This document shows, one piece after another, positions 14,024 to 21,657 of a stretch of DNA of 36,841 nt. Source of the stretch: a virus; the IMG/VR virus record IMGVR_UViG_3300037502_004173, positions 1 to 36,841 of that record; one strand, 5' to 3'. Position 1 is the stretch's first letter; every line of letters starts with the position of its first letter. The notes below the pieces were generated by a model. The model was not told the DNA's origin, made no database searches, and worked only from the letters and a program-made list of their open reading frames with translations. A program made the position numbers and the translations under genes.

Positions 14024-14100
14024 GGTGAGTGTTGACATTCACCCCTAAATGGCGCACTCTTTCCACTATCCAAAACCTCGCCAACTCGGCGGGGTTTTTT
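14024..14100 (+). promoter_or_regulatory. Repeat B copy 2: putative late promoter and Q-responsive terminator
   Basis: GAGTGTTGACATTCACC contains a consensus -35 (TTGACA, 14032-14037), but no good -10 follows at 16-18 bp (best CACTCT, 14055-14060), so the promoter call is tentative. A perfect terminator lies about 40 bases downstream. In lambdoid phages the late promoter sits between Q and lysis with a terminator just inside the transcript, which fits this place. It is the intact counterpart of 11875-11949. Confidence 0.5.
14076..14100 (+). terminator. Terminator 1 ahead of the lysis genes (tR'-like)
   Basis: A 7-bp stem CCTCGCC/GGCGGGG with loop AACTC, followed by TTTTTT. It would stop late transcription unless Q has modified the polymerase. 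Confidence 0.85.
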
Positions 14101-14126
14101 TATATCTCTACAAAATTCCTTACTGG

Positions 14127-14149
14127 AGCGCCTCTCGGGGCGCTTTTTT
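14127..14149 (+). terminator. Terminator 2 ahead of the lysis genes
   Basis: AGCGCC/GGCGCT stem with TTTTTT directly after. Two terminators in series before the holin-like gene argue strongly for antiterminated late transcription. Confidence 0.8.
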
Positions 14150-14162
14150 GTGGGCGCCATAT

Positions 14163-14444
14163 ATGTCGAATTCATGCAGTGATAAACACAACTCAGTTCA
14201 ACACGAATCACACCAAACCAAAATTCTTGTAACCGTTGCTTCGGCCGTTATCGCTGCACTCCTTCTGTGGATTGGCGGGACGGTTAGCAACAACCAAGTT
14301 TCTCTCGCAACCCTTCAAGCTGACATGCTTAACCTTCGAGTCGATATTCAGGAAGCTGCTGACAGAAGTGATGATTTTCGCAAAGAATACAACTCAGATA
14401 AGCGGGAGTTAGAGAAGCGTTTACGAGCACTGGAGAGTCAATAA
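14163..14444 (+). CDS. Single-TM holin-like lysis protein
   Basis: I start it at the ATG giving MSNSCSDKHN, after both terminators. The 93-residue protein has a short polar N-terminus, one transmembrane helix (about 21-41, ILVTVASAVIAALLLWIGGT) and a charged coiled-coil tail ending EKRLRALESQ. Its position just before the endolysin, with a TAATG overlap, suggests a holin or other lysis-timing protein. Single-TM phage lysis proteins are diverse, and I cannot tell holin from pinholin. Confidence 0.6.
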   Translation: MSNSCSDKHNSVQHESHQTKILVTVASAVIAALLLWIGGTVSNNQVSLATLQADMLNLRVDIQEAADRSDDFRKEYNSDKRELEKRLRALESQ

Positions 14445-14875
14445 TGTCTCAATTCTACTTAGGCAAACGTAGCCTCACTCGTTTGCACAAGCTACACCCC
14501 AAAATGGCCGCATGTGTGGCACTCGCCATCACTTATCTTGAAGAGGTTGATCTCTCTGTGAGTGAAACGGTAAGAACCAACGAACGCCAACACCGATTGT
14601 TTTACGGTAAGCCAAAGAAAACGTGGACGCTCAATAGTAAGCACCTAATTCAAAAGGATGGTTTCTGCCATGCGGTTGATCTCGTTCCCTTACTCAACGG
14701 TGAGCTGGCTTGGGACAAATGCCCAGTAATCGCCAAGGCCATGTTTAAAGCGGCTGAGGTTATCGGCATTCGCATTCGATGGGGTGGGGATTGGAACCAA
14801 AACGGCTCAAGTGCCGATGAACACAAACGGGGCTCTTATGATGGGCCGCACTTCGAATTGTTAGAGATTTTATAA
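14444..14875 (+). CDS. Endolysin, M15-family L-alanyl-D-glutamate peptidase
   Basis: A 143-residue zinc peptidase with the motifs SKHLIQKDGFCHAVD (65-79; zinc ligands H67 and D79) and WGGDW (113-117) ending in DGPHFEL (H136), as in VanY/peptidase_M15_4 phage endolysins. It cuts the peptide side chain of murein. There is no signal peptide, so it should need a holin for release. It overlaps the preceding gene by one base. Confidence 0.92.
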   Translation: MSQFYLGKRSLTRLHKLHPKMAACVALAITYLEEVDLSVSETVRTNERQHRLFYGKPKKTWTLNSKHLIQKDGFCHAVDLVPLLNGELAWDKCPVIAKAMFKAAEVIGIRIRWGGDWNQNGSSADEHKRGSYDGPHFELLEIL

Positions 14876-14878
14876 CCA

Positions 14879-14902
14879 AGCAGCCGATGAGCTGCTTTTT
14901 TT
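14879..14902 (+). terminator. Terminator after the endolysin
   Basis: AGCAGC/GCTGCT stem with loop CGATGA and seven T's. It separates the endolysin from the next small gene and would be passed only by antiterminated polymerase. Confidence 0.85.
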
Positions 14903-14916
14903 ATGGAGAACGCATA

Positions 14917-15102
14917 ATGAAGGTGTTCCTTTTTACGCTACTTAAACAACTGCTTGGCTATTGGGCTGCGAAGCTACTCAGCCCTGAATCAGTGACTGAA
15001 CTGCTTATTACTATTGCCGATTCACACGCGAAAAATACCAAAACTGATACTGATGACCGCTTGCTTACTGTGGTGAAAAAGCACCTCGGTAAAGAGCAGT
15101 AA
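14917..15102 (+). CDS. Small protein of the lysis region, function unknown
   Basis: I start it at the ATG giving MKVFLFTLLKQL, preceded by TGGAGAACGC; an upstream in-frame ATG lies inside the terminator. The 61-residue protein has an amphipathic-to-hydrophobic N-terminus (VFLFTLLKQLLGYWAAKLL) and a charged C-terminal half. It could be a second lysis or membrane-associated protein. I recognise no family. Confidence 0.6.
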   Translation: MKVFLFTLLKQLLGYWAAKLLSPESVTELLITIADSHAKNTKTDTDDRLLTVVKKHLGKEQ

Positions 15103-15412
15103 CTCAATTCTCACCACCAAGAGCAAAAACGTTAGCGTTCTGCAATGTCGTCGAGCATTGCCAGGCTTTGGCCATTTAGAAACTGTGCTTACGGTGGTGA
15201 CCCTTTGGGCTGGCGTCGGTGCCTCGCTGTTTCTCTGTGTTAGCTATGACCATGAAGTAACCTGACCCGTTACTTACTCCTTAACATGAGAGCGCACGAA
15301 GAAAATCAATAAGGCACAAGCTAAGGGGCGAAACTCCCCTCATTACTGGAAACGTCAGCCACAGGCGAAGAAGCGGCGTGACACTGGAGAGACAGATTAG
15401 CGGTTTAACTCT
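15103..15412 (+). other. Region between lysis genes and integrase
   Basis: No certain gene. Two overlapping short ORFs are possible: ATG at 15145 to a stop at 15243 (32 codons) and TTG at 15158 to a stop at 15265 (35 codons). The second reads as one hydrophobic helix (TVLTVVTLWAGVGASLFLCV) with a polar tail, and could be a small lysis or spanin-like peptide, but there is no ribosome binding site. A small inverted repeat AGGGG/CCCCT lies near 15324-15340 without a T-run. Confidence 0.35.
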
Positions 15413-16627
15413 ATGACTACAGTACGACTACGTATCTCTGATGCGAAAATTAAAAGCTATTTGAAAAGTGATACTGTCACGAGGCTTAGAGATGAACGGT
15501 ATGCGTTGGAGCTGCGTTTTCATAAGTCTCGTGAGAGTGCTACTTGGTGGTTGATTGATAAACGCAAGAACAATGGCAAGTACGGAAAACCCAAGTGGGA
15601 GCGTCTTGGTTTATGGCCGCGTTTGAACGCAAAGGCTTTGTTTGAATTATTACCTCACAAGATAGCGAGAATGGCGACAGAGACAGACCAAGTCGTTACG
15701 GATTGGAGTTGTTTTGGTGATTGTTTGCGTTGGTATGTGCAGCATATCGAATCGAATAAGGACATTTCATCAGAAAGGAAAAGTGCAGTGAAGTCGGTGG
15801 TGGTTAACCATCTACTGCCTGCACTGAGCGAATTGCCTCTCACCAATATTCGAAAGCACCATATCAAGGATTTGTTGGTTTGGCCGCTACGAGAACGGTA
15901 CGAACTCAGAACCGTGAAAGGGTATTTTGCCATTCTGAAAGCCGCTTTTAATCAGGCGTATCGGGAAGAGCATATCGTTTCTAATCCGGTTGCTGGCATG
16001 GTGTTTACTGACTTCATCAATAAGAAAATCACTCCGAATGAGGGCAAGATTCAGTCTGATGATGTGAGCCAATTGCTTGATAGGCTAAAGACCTATTCAC
16101 TGCAAAAGCAGGTGTTTGTTTTGATGCAGCTGGCGCATGGCACACGCATTCGTGAAACCCGTTTAGCTCGATGGAGCAATATCGATTGGGATGAGAATAT
16201 CTGGAGAATTCCTGCCTGTAATGCCAAGAACGGTGAGGCTTTGATGTTACCGATGACCTGGCAGATTAGAAACCTGCTTCAACAATATCGGCGTACTCAG
16301 AAAGAAGGCCAGAAGTTTATATTCCCAAATACGAAAGGGGATGCGCCCATCTGTAAGGACACGGCCAACAGCACTTATGCAGAGTGGAGTGAAGGAGAGT
16401 TTACCAGCCACCATTGTCGTAAGTTAGTCGGTACACGATTGACTGACCTTGGTGTCGATAAGTTCGTGCGTGAACGCATACTCAACCACAAGATGTCAGA
16501 CCTAGACCAAGCCTACATACATACAACGACAGAAGCCTTAAAACTCAAGGCATTGCAGACTTATCACAACTGGTTAGATCTGCAGGGCTTTATTTTTTTT
16601 CATGGGAAGATCGCGGGAAGATCCTAA
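15413..16627 (+). CDS. int: Tyrosine-type phage integrase
   Basis: The 404-residue protein has an N-terminal arm-binding-like part (1-95), a core-binding helical domain (about 96-190) and a catalytic domain with R245 (HGTRIRETRLARW), K272, H333-x-x-R336 (SHHCRKL), H359 (ILNHK) and Y368 (QAYIH), so the full active-site set is present. It should integrate and excise the phage at a host site. It lies between lysis and terminase, far from the repressor, which is unusual. Its 3' end contains a run of eight T's and codes for an atypical tail (after HNWLDLQ), so the last 15 or so residues may come from a slipped or shifted end. Confidence 0.92.
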   Translation: MTTVRLRISDAKIKSYLKSDTVTRLRDERYALELRFHKSRESATWWLIDKRKNNGKYGKPKWERLGLWPRLNAKALFELLPHKIARMATETDQVVTDWSCFGDCLRWYVQHIESNKDISSERKSAVKSVVVNHLLPALSELPLTNIRKHHIKDLLVWPLRERYELRTVKGYFAILKAAFNQAYREEHIVSNPVAGMVFTDFINKKITPNEGKIQSDDVSQLLDRLKTYSLQKQVFVLMQLAHGTRIRETRLARWSNIDWDENIWRIPACNAKNGEALMLPMTWQIRNLLQQYRRTQKEGQKFIFPNTKGDAPICKDTANSTYAEWSEGEFTSHHCRKLVGTRLTDLGVDKFVRERILNHKMSDLDQAYIHTTTEALKLKALQTYHNWLDLQGFIFFHGKIAGRS

Positions 16628-16679
16628 AACATGATCATCTAGCCTGAGCATAGATTTCATAAGGGCTCAAGCAGCGCTG

Positions 16680-16706
16680 ACCGATTTAACTCTTAAGAAA
16701 ATCGGT
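16680..16706. repeat. Inverted repeat downstream of the integrase gene
   Basis: ACCGATTT and AAATCGGT form a perfect 8-bp stem with loop AACTCTTAAGA. It could be the int terminator (a weak T-run follows) or part of the attachment site. Confidence 0.55.
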
Positions 16707-16999
16707 AAATTGCGGTGATTGTGACTTTTTAGATTTCTAGACGTCTAAAACCAAGAAGGGAGGAGAAGGGAGTTTTACCCCTATTTTGCCCAAAATCGCC
16801 TGATTTCAGCGTTTTTCGAGGGGTCGAAAATCGGGGCAAAAATGAGCTTTTAAAACGCTGTTCGATTGAGTTCGAGACAATTTTCCTTCAAGCCTTATTC
16901 CACATGGGCTGCGAGAGATTTTTGGGTCCTTCCCAGAGGTTCGAAAAGCCACGGGGCCCAGACTCGCCGTTTCCGCCTCGTTTTTATGTGCGGTTTCTA

Positions 17000-17030
17000 C
17001 TCCCTTCTAACGGGCCGGTTGAGAAGGGAG
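17000..17030. repeat. Long hairpin upstream of the terminase genes
   Basis: CTCCCTTCT (17000-17008) pairs with AGAAGGGAG (17022-17030); the loop AAC-GGGCCG-GTT can pair further with one bulged G. There is no T-run, so it is more likely a protein- or terminase-recognition site than a terminator. Confidence 0.55.
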
Positions 17031-17065
17031 TGAACCATAACGCGTAACACTAGAAGAATGTCGCT

Positions 17066-17635
17066 ATGGCTGAAGTAAACCGAAACGAATTTGCCCGAAT
17101 CATGGGCTACTCACCCAAGTGGGTGGGTGACCTCATCAAAGAGGGTTTGCCACACCAAAGCGGTGGTGGGCGAGGCAAGCCACTCATCATTGAAACGGAT
17201 AAAGCCATTCAATGGATTATCGACCGAGAAATTAAAAAGCAGGTTGGCCAGTACGAAAAAGAACACAGCGCTCCAAAGGTCGGTACCAAAGATGGTGAAG
17301 ACTTATTACTGACTGCAGCCAAACGCCGCAAAGCTGAGATTGAAGCTAAGAAGGCAGAAGAAACCGTAATGGATTTGGGCGACTTGGCTCAGTTCCTTTA
17401 CATGGTTGGAAACTTATTCGGCAGTGAGCTGGATGGGATAGGTGCGCGAACCGCTTTAGAGGTAGCTTCAGAACATGAACCCGCCAAGTGCAAAAACACC
17501 ATTGACCGAGAAGCCAGACGTATACGCACTGCCACCGCTGACCACCTCAGTTCGTTCGTTGCTGAATATCTTGCAAAACGTAGCAGAGATGATCAGAGCG
17601 AAGCCGTTGAGGAATGCAGCTCAGTGGGCAACTGA
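17066..17635 (+). CDS. Terminase small subunit, Nu1-like
   Basis: The 189-residue protein starts with a winged helix-turn-helix (MAEVNRNEFARIMGYSPKWV, DNA-binding as in lambda gpNu1), then a basic Gly-rich wing (GGGRGKP), a helical middle (KRRKAEIEAKKAEE) and a C-terminal domain that would hold the large subunit. It recognises cos DNA to start packaging. The gene sits directly after the structured non-coding region and overlaps the large subunit gene. Confidence 0.85.
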   Translation: MAEVNRNEFARIMGYSPKWVGDLIKEGLPHQSGGGRGKPLIIETDKAIQWIIDREIKKQVGQYEKEHSAPKVGTKDGEDLLLTAAKRRKAEIEAKKAEETVMDLGDLAQFLYMVGNLFGSELDGIGARTALEVASEHEPAKCKNTIDREARRIRTATADHLSSFVAEYLAKRSRDDQSEAVEECSSVGN

Positions 17636-19583
17636 AAACCGAATCATGCCTCCGGGCTCTCCGATACCTGGTCCGTTTGATACCACTTCAACGCCATACA
17701 TGATTCCCGTCTGTGTTGCGTTTGCCGACCCAGCCTATTCAAAGATTACCTTTGTGATGGGAACACAAATGGGTAAGTCGGCCACCATGCAAAACGTGAT
17801 TGGCTGGCGACTTGATGATCAACCGGCACCGATTATTTACGTCGGTCCAACCGAGTCGAACATCAACAACGTTGTCGAACCGAAGATCATGGAAATGTTC
17901 CGCGAGTGTTCGGCGTTATGGATTAAGTACGACGACAAAAGTCCAAAACATAAAAAGCGTATTGGTGGTGTGTCTCTGCGTTTTGCATGGGCAGGTTCGG
18001 CAACCGAGCTGGCGTCCGACTCTGCAGTTATCACCTTGGTGGATGAGCTAGACCGACCGGATGCAAACGCAACGGGTGAAGGCTCACTGGCTGAAATTGC
18101 AGAAGCGCGTGGTGATGCTTACATCGATTCAAAACTTGGGCTGACCAGTACGCCGACACACGGCAAGGCCAGTACCTATGAACATCCTGATACTGGCTTA
18201 ACTCATTGGGCTGTTGCGCCGAAAGGCAAAGTCTCTAGCCCAATCTGGTTGGAGTGGGAGCAGGGAACCCGACATGAATGGGCGGTTCCGTGTCCAGACC
18301 CAGATTGTGGTGAGTACTTCATTCCACGCAGTGAGTTGCTTTGGTGGCCGGGCAAAGGAACAGAAAATGAAGTCTCTCCCGCAGCTGCTTCGAGAGAAGC
18401 CCGTTTAATCTGTCCTCACTGTGGTGGTCAGATTGAAGACAAATACCGCAAGGCAATGAATGCTCGCGGCGTTGCGATTGCACCTGGTCAGTATGCCAAG
18501 AAGCACGATGACTCTTCTGTGCTAATCACCCAAGGTGGCGAGTCTACGGTAGTCCCGTTTCACTCCATGCTTCATCCATTGGAAGACAACAACCATTTCA
18601 GTATTTGGGTTAGTGGCTTGTGTTCCTTCTCGGGGAAAAAGAGTTACGGCTACTTAGCAAGAAAACTCCTGCAAGCACAGAGAGGTGGTGACCCGCACCA
18701 GCTGCTTTCAGTCTACAACACTGGCTTTGGCGAGATATTTGCCGTTGTCGGTGACGCTCCTGAATGGGAGGAAGTTTATAAGCTACGTTCAACCTACACT
18801 TCGGGTGATATTCCTGATGGGGTAGACACACTCATTTGCACCGTAGACGTCCAGAAAAACCGCTTGGTATACATTGTTCGAGGCTGGATCAACGGTATGA
18901 CATCTCGCCTGATTGAGTTCGGAGAGCTTTGGGGTGATACCGACAAGCCAGAGGTCTGGGGTGAACTTGATGACCTGATGGAACAGGAGTGGGGTGATTT
19001 AAGAATCCGCCAGTGTGGTGTCGATGCTGGTTATCGAACTGATGAGGTTTATGCCTGGGTTCGTCGCCATAAAACTCGCGCACGAGCGTTAATGGGCTGG
19101 CAAAAACTTCCTAAGCCTTTTCGTGTAACCCGTGTCGAAGTCGATAAGCAGGGCAAGGTAAGAAAGCGTGGTGACAAACGTTGGGATTTCGATGCCAGCT
19201 TAGCAAAGGCTTGGGTGCACAACCGTGTTAGGTGGAAGCGTGGAACCGTCGGTGACTGGTTACTGCCTAGCGATATTTCAGAGGACTACTGTAAGCAGAT
19301 CGTTGCCGAAGAGTTTGATGAAGAAAAGGGAGAGTGGAACCGAGTAAGCAAGGATAACCACTTTCTCGACTGCGAGGGCATGAACTATATGGTGGCCAGA
19401 ATGCTGCGACTTGACCGCAAGAAACATAAGCCGACTGATGATGAGGAAGAACCTCAACCTGAATCGGTAGCCGATGAGGTAGAAGAAGAGCAGGAAGACG
19501 AAGAAGAACGTAAGCCTGTTAAGTTGAAAAAACGTAAGCGCCGTTTAGTCCGGCGGAAAGGAAACTTTGCTAAATCATGGTAA
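17589..19583 (+). CDS. Terminase large subunit, lambda gpA family
   Basis: The 664-residue packaging ATPase/nuclease shows the gpA start pattern (PLRNAAQWATENRIMPPGSP), a Walker A-like GTQMGKS (about 58-64), Walker B VITLVDE (about 147-153), two zinc-type CxxC pairs (CPDPDC and CPHC) and the nuclease Asp motif LICTVDVQKNRLVYIVRGW. A very acidic Glu-rich then basic Lys/Arg-rich C-terminus would bind the portal. I chose the ATG at 17589 (47-base overlap with the small subunit); an open frame reaches back to 17475 with a 161-base overlap, and alternative TTG starts between them cannot be excluded. Confidence 0.9.
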   Translation: MIRAKPLRNAAQWATENRIMPPGSPIPGPFDTTSTPYMIPVCVAFADPAYSKITFVMGTQMGKSATMQNVIGWRLDDQPAPIIYVGPTESNINNVVEPKIMEMFRECSALWIKYDDKSPKHKKRIGGVSLRFAWAGSATELASDSAVITLVDELDRPDANATGEGSLAEIAEARGDAYIDSKLGLTSTPTHGKASTYEHPDTGLTHWAVAPKGKVSSPIWLEWEQGTRHEWAVPCPDPDCGEYFIPRSELLWWPGKGTENEVSPAAASREARLICPHCGGQIEDKYRKAMNARGVAIAPGQYAKKHDDSSVLITQGGESTVVPFHSMLHPLEDNNHFSIWVSGLCSFSGKKSYGYLARKLLQAQRGGDPHQLLSVYNTGFGEIFAVVGDAPEWEEVYKLRSTYTSGDIPDGVDTLICTVDVQKNRLVYIVRGWINGMTSRLIEFGELWGDTDKPEVWGELDDLMEQEWGDLRIRQCGVDAGYRTDEVYAWVRRHKTRARALMGWQKLPKPFRVTRVEVDKQGKVRKRGDKRWDFDASLAKAWVHNRVRWKRGTVGDWLLPSDISEDYCKQIVAEEFDEEKGEWNRVSKDNHFLDCEGMNYMVARMLRLDRKKHKPTDDEEEPQPESVADEVEEEQEDEEERKPVKLKKRKRRLVRRKGNFAKSW

Positions 19584-20104
19584 TGCCGACAACGATCACT
19601 GCAGGTCTGTCGGTCAACTTCCAACTCTCTTATCCAGATTTCCCCGCTAGTTCTTGGGGAGCCACTCTCTATCTGCGTTCCGCATCCGGTAAAGCTGACA
19701 TTGTCGGTACGCCGGAAGGTGATGCGTTTCTTTTCTCTGTGCCAGCAAGTGAAACCGCGAGCTGGCCAGCAGAGGAATACAGTGTTGTGCTGCGAGTGAG
19801 TGATGGCACTGATGTGCATCAGCCATTAACCAGTCGATTGACTGTCCTGCCAGATTTGGCAGCGATGGATACTCACGACCCACGAAGCGAAGCAGAAAAA
19901 GCATTGGCAGCTATCCAGGCAACGTTGAGCAATCGTGCAACCTCTGATCAGCTCAAGTTGTCATTTGGTGGGCGCAGTCTGGAGAAAACCCCGCTTAGTG
20001 ACCTGCTGAAATTAGAGCAGCGTTTCCTTAATCGGGTAAATCAGGAGAAGCGTAAGAAGTCTGGCCGAGGTCTTTTGACAGTACATAAAGTGAGGATGCG
20101 CTGA
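19577..20104 (+). CDS. Head-tail joining protein, gpW-like C-terminus with an added beta domain
   Basis: The 175-residue protein sits between terminase and portal, where lambda has the 68-residue gpW. Residues about 105-165 (KALAAIQATLSNRATSDQLK followed by LSFGGRSLEKTPLSDLLKLE) follow the gpW pattern. The first 100 residues form an extra beta-rich, Ig-like domain. It would plug the portal after packaging. The start at 19577 keeps AGGAAA as ribosome binding site at a long spacing; a second ATG at 19583 overlaps the terminase stop (TAATG). Confidence 0.6.
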   Translation: MVMPTTITAGLSVNFQLSYPDFPASSWGATLYLRSASGKADIVGTPEGDAFLFSVPASETASWPAEEYSVVLRVSDGTDVHQPLTSRLTVLPDLAAMDTHDPRSEAEKALAAIQATLSNRATSDQLKLSFGGRSLEKTPLSDLLKLEQRFLNRVNQEKRKKSGRGLLTVHKVRMR

Positions 20105-21657
20105 TGTGGAATCCTTTTAAAAGCAGAGCTCAGCCAGAGGTGAAAAAGAAACGCCGCAAAGCTCCCTATATCAAACTGAATCCTGTCTCTCGTAACCTAT
20201 TTTCAGCAGCAGACCCAGACAGAAATAACAGCACTTGGGATTCCACTCCTGTACCGATTGGCAAGATGATTGACCAAAAGTTGTCTGTCTTGGTTGCTCG
20301 TTCTCGGGAACAAATCAGCAATAACGATTACGCCCGTGGATTTGTTCGAGAAGTTCGTAAGAACGTGCTTGGCCACAAAGGCATCGTTCTTCAGGTTCGC
20401 GGAAAAGAGCTAGACGGTTCGCTCGATGCTTATGGCAATGCTGCCGTTGAAAAAGCGTTTAAGAAGTGGGGGCGAAGAGACACTTGTACGGTTGATGGCC
20501 GTCTTGACTGGCAAAGAGCCAAGCGCGTAATCCTCAACACAGTAGTCGGTAGTGGTGAGCAGTTCATCAGAATTGTGGAAGGCACCACCGCTGGACCTTG
20601 GGGATTTGCTATTCAGCTTATCGACCCTTTACGTGTTCCGATTCAGGTCAATGAAAGTCGACTCTCAAACGGAAATATTATCCGCCATGGGATTGAAATG
20701 ACGCCTTACGGGCGTCCGGTTGCTTACCTTGTTGAAACGAAAGCTGGCGTTTTGGCTGAACCTTTCAGGCATAGCGGCAAAGAGTTTGAGCGCGTTTCCG
20801 CCGAGGACATGCTGCACATCTATGACCAGGAACACCCAGAGCAATTCCGTGGCATACCTTGGAATCACAGCTCCCTTAGCCGGATGCGAAACTTAGCGGG
20901 ATTCGAAGAAGCGTCTGTGGTTAACGCTCGAGCTGGCGCGAGTAAAACGATGGTGCTGAAAGCCGACCCAGATGTGTATGAACCGGAAGATGGGGAATAC
21001 TTTGCAGAGCCAGAAATTGAGCTTGAAGCCAACACGGTTGTGACTCTGCCTCCGGGCTTTGAGCCAGTGGATTACGCTCCTGATTTTCCATCAACTGAAA
21101 CCGCTACATTCTCCAAGCATATGCTGCGTGGTATCGCGACGGGCGTTGGTATTGCTTACAACACCTTTGCTAACGATCTCGAGGGTGTGAATTTCAGTTC
21201 GATTCGTCAAGGCAAGCTTGATGAGCGTGACGGTTGGAAAGAGCTTCAAGAGTGGTTCATCGAGTCAGTTTGTCAGCGCATCTATGAGCGTTGGCTGCAG
21301 TATTCCCTTCTCTCCGGAAAAATCATCAATACCAATGGCAAATCTATTCCAGCCAGCCGATTAGGAAAGTTCTTAGAGGTTGAATGGCAAGCTCGCCGTT
21401 GGGAATGGGTTGATCCGCTCAAAGAAGAAAAAGCTATTACGGAAGCTCAATCAAACGCACGTAAATCACCAGGCGAAGCAATTCGAGAATCTGGTCGTGA
21501 CCCTGTTGAAGTTTGGAAAGGGTACGCCGCAGATATTGCTGCCATGAGGAAGGAGAGCATACCGGAAGCAATGATTCTCCAGATATTGGGGATTACTGCC
21601 ACCGCACAACCTGCAGGAGAAAAACAAAATGAGCAAGAAGAAGACACTGACATCTAG
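20104..21657 (+). CDS. Portal protein, lambda gpB family
   Basis: The 517-residue protein has the lambda-type portal layout: a basic N-terminus, then ISNNDYARGFVREVRKNVLG, TVVGSGEQFIRIVEG, and the crown/stem region GFEPVDYAPDFPSTETATFS, AYNTFANDLEGVNFSSIRQG and a C-terminal Pro/Gln-rich tail. It forms the DNA entry ring of the head and binds terminase. It overlaps the preceding gene by one base (TGATG), indicating coupling, and the downstream gene by 29 bases. Confidence 0.93.
   Translation: MWNPFKSRAQPEVKKKRRKAPYIKLNPVSRNLFSAADPDRNNSTWDSTPVPIGKMIDQKLSVLVARSREQISNNDYARGFVREVRKNVLGHKGIVLQVRGKELDGSLDAYGNAAVEKAFKKWGRRDTCTVDGRLDWQRAKRVILNTVVGSGEQFIRIVEGTTAGPWGFAIQLIDPLRVPIQVNESRLSNGNIIRHGIEMTPYGRPVAYLVETKAGVLAEPFRHSGKEFERVSAEDMLHIYDQEHPEQFRGIPWNHSSLSRMRNLAGFEEASVVNARAGASKTMVLKADPDVYEPEDGEYFAEPEIELEANTVVTLPPGFEPVDYAPDFPSTETATFSKHMLRGIATGVGIAYNTFANDLEGVNFSSIRQGKLDERDGWKELQEWFIESVCQRIYERWLQYSLLSGKIINTNGKSIPASRLGKFLEVEWQARRWEWVDPLKEEKAITEAQSNARKSPGEAIRESGRDPVEVWKGYAADIAAMRKESIPEAMILQILGITATAQPAGEKQNEQEEDTDI

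Larger units (their letters stand above)
16628..17065 (+). other. 438-bp non-coding region before terminase, probable cos (and possibly attP)
   Basis: No ORF is convincing. It contains an inverted repeat ACCGATTT/AAATCGGT (16680-16706, 11-base loop) just after int, which may be its terminator; a nested structure with outer ATTTTGCCC/GGGCAAAAAT (16783-16843) and inner TTTTCGA-GGGG-TCGAAAA (16813-16830); and a long hairpin CTCCCTTCT...AGAAGGGAG (17000-17030) 35 bp before the small terminase. Lambda-type terminases bind such a region next to the small-subunit gene, so cos is expected here; the cut site itself cannot be fixed from sequence. attP may also lie here beside int, but I see no core repeat. 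Confidence 0.5.

Noticed and set aside
13894-14211. Minus-strand ORF of 105 codons upstream of the lysis genes
   Set aside because: It runs through two terminator hairpins and repeat B and has no coding character; it is an accidental open frame.
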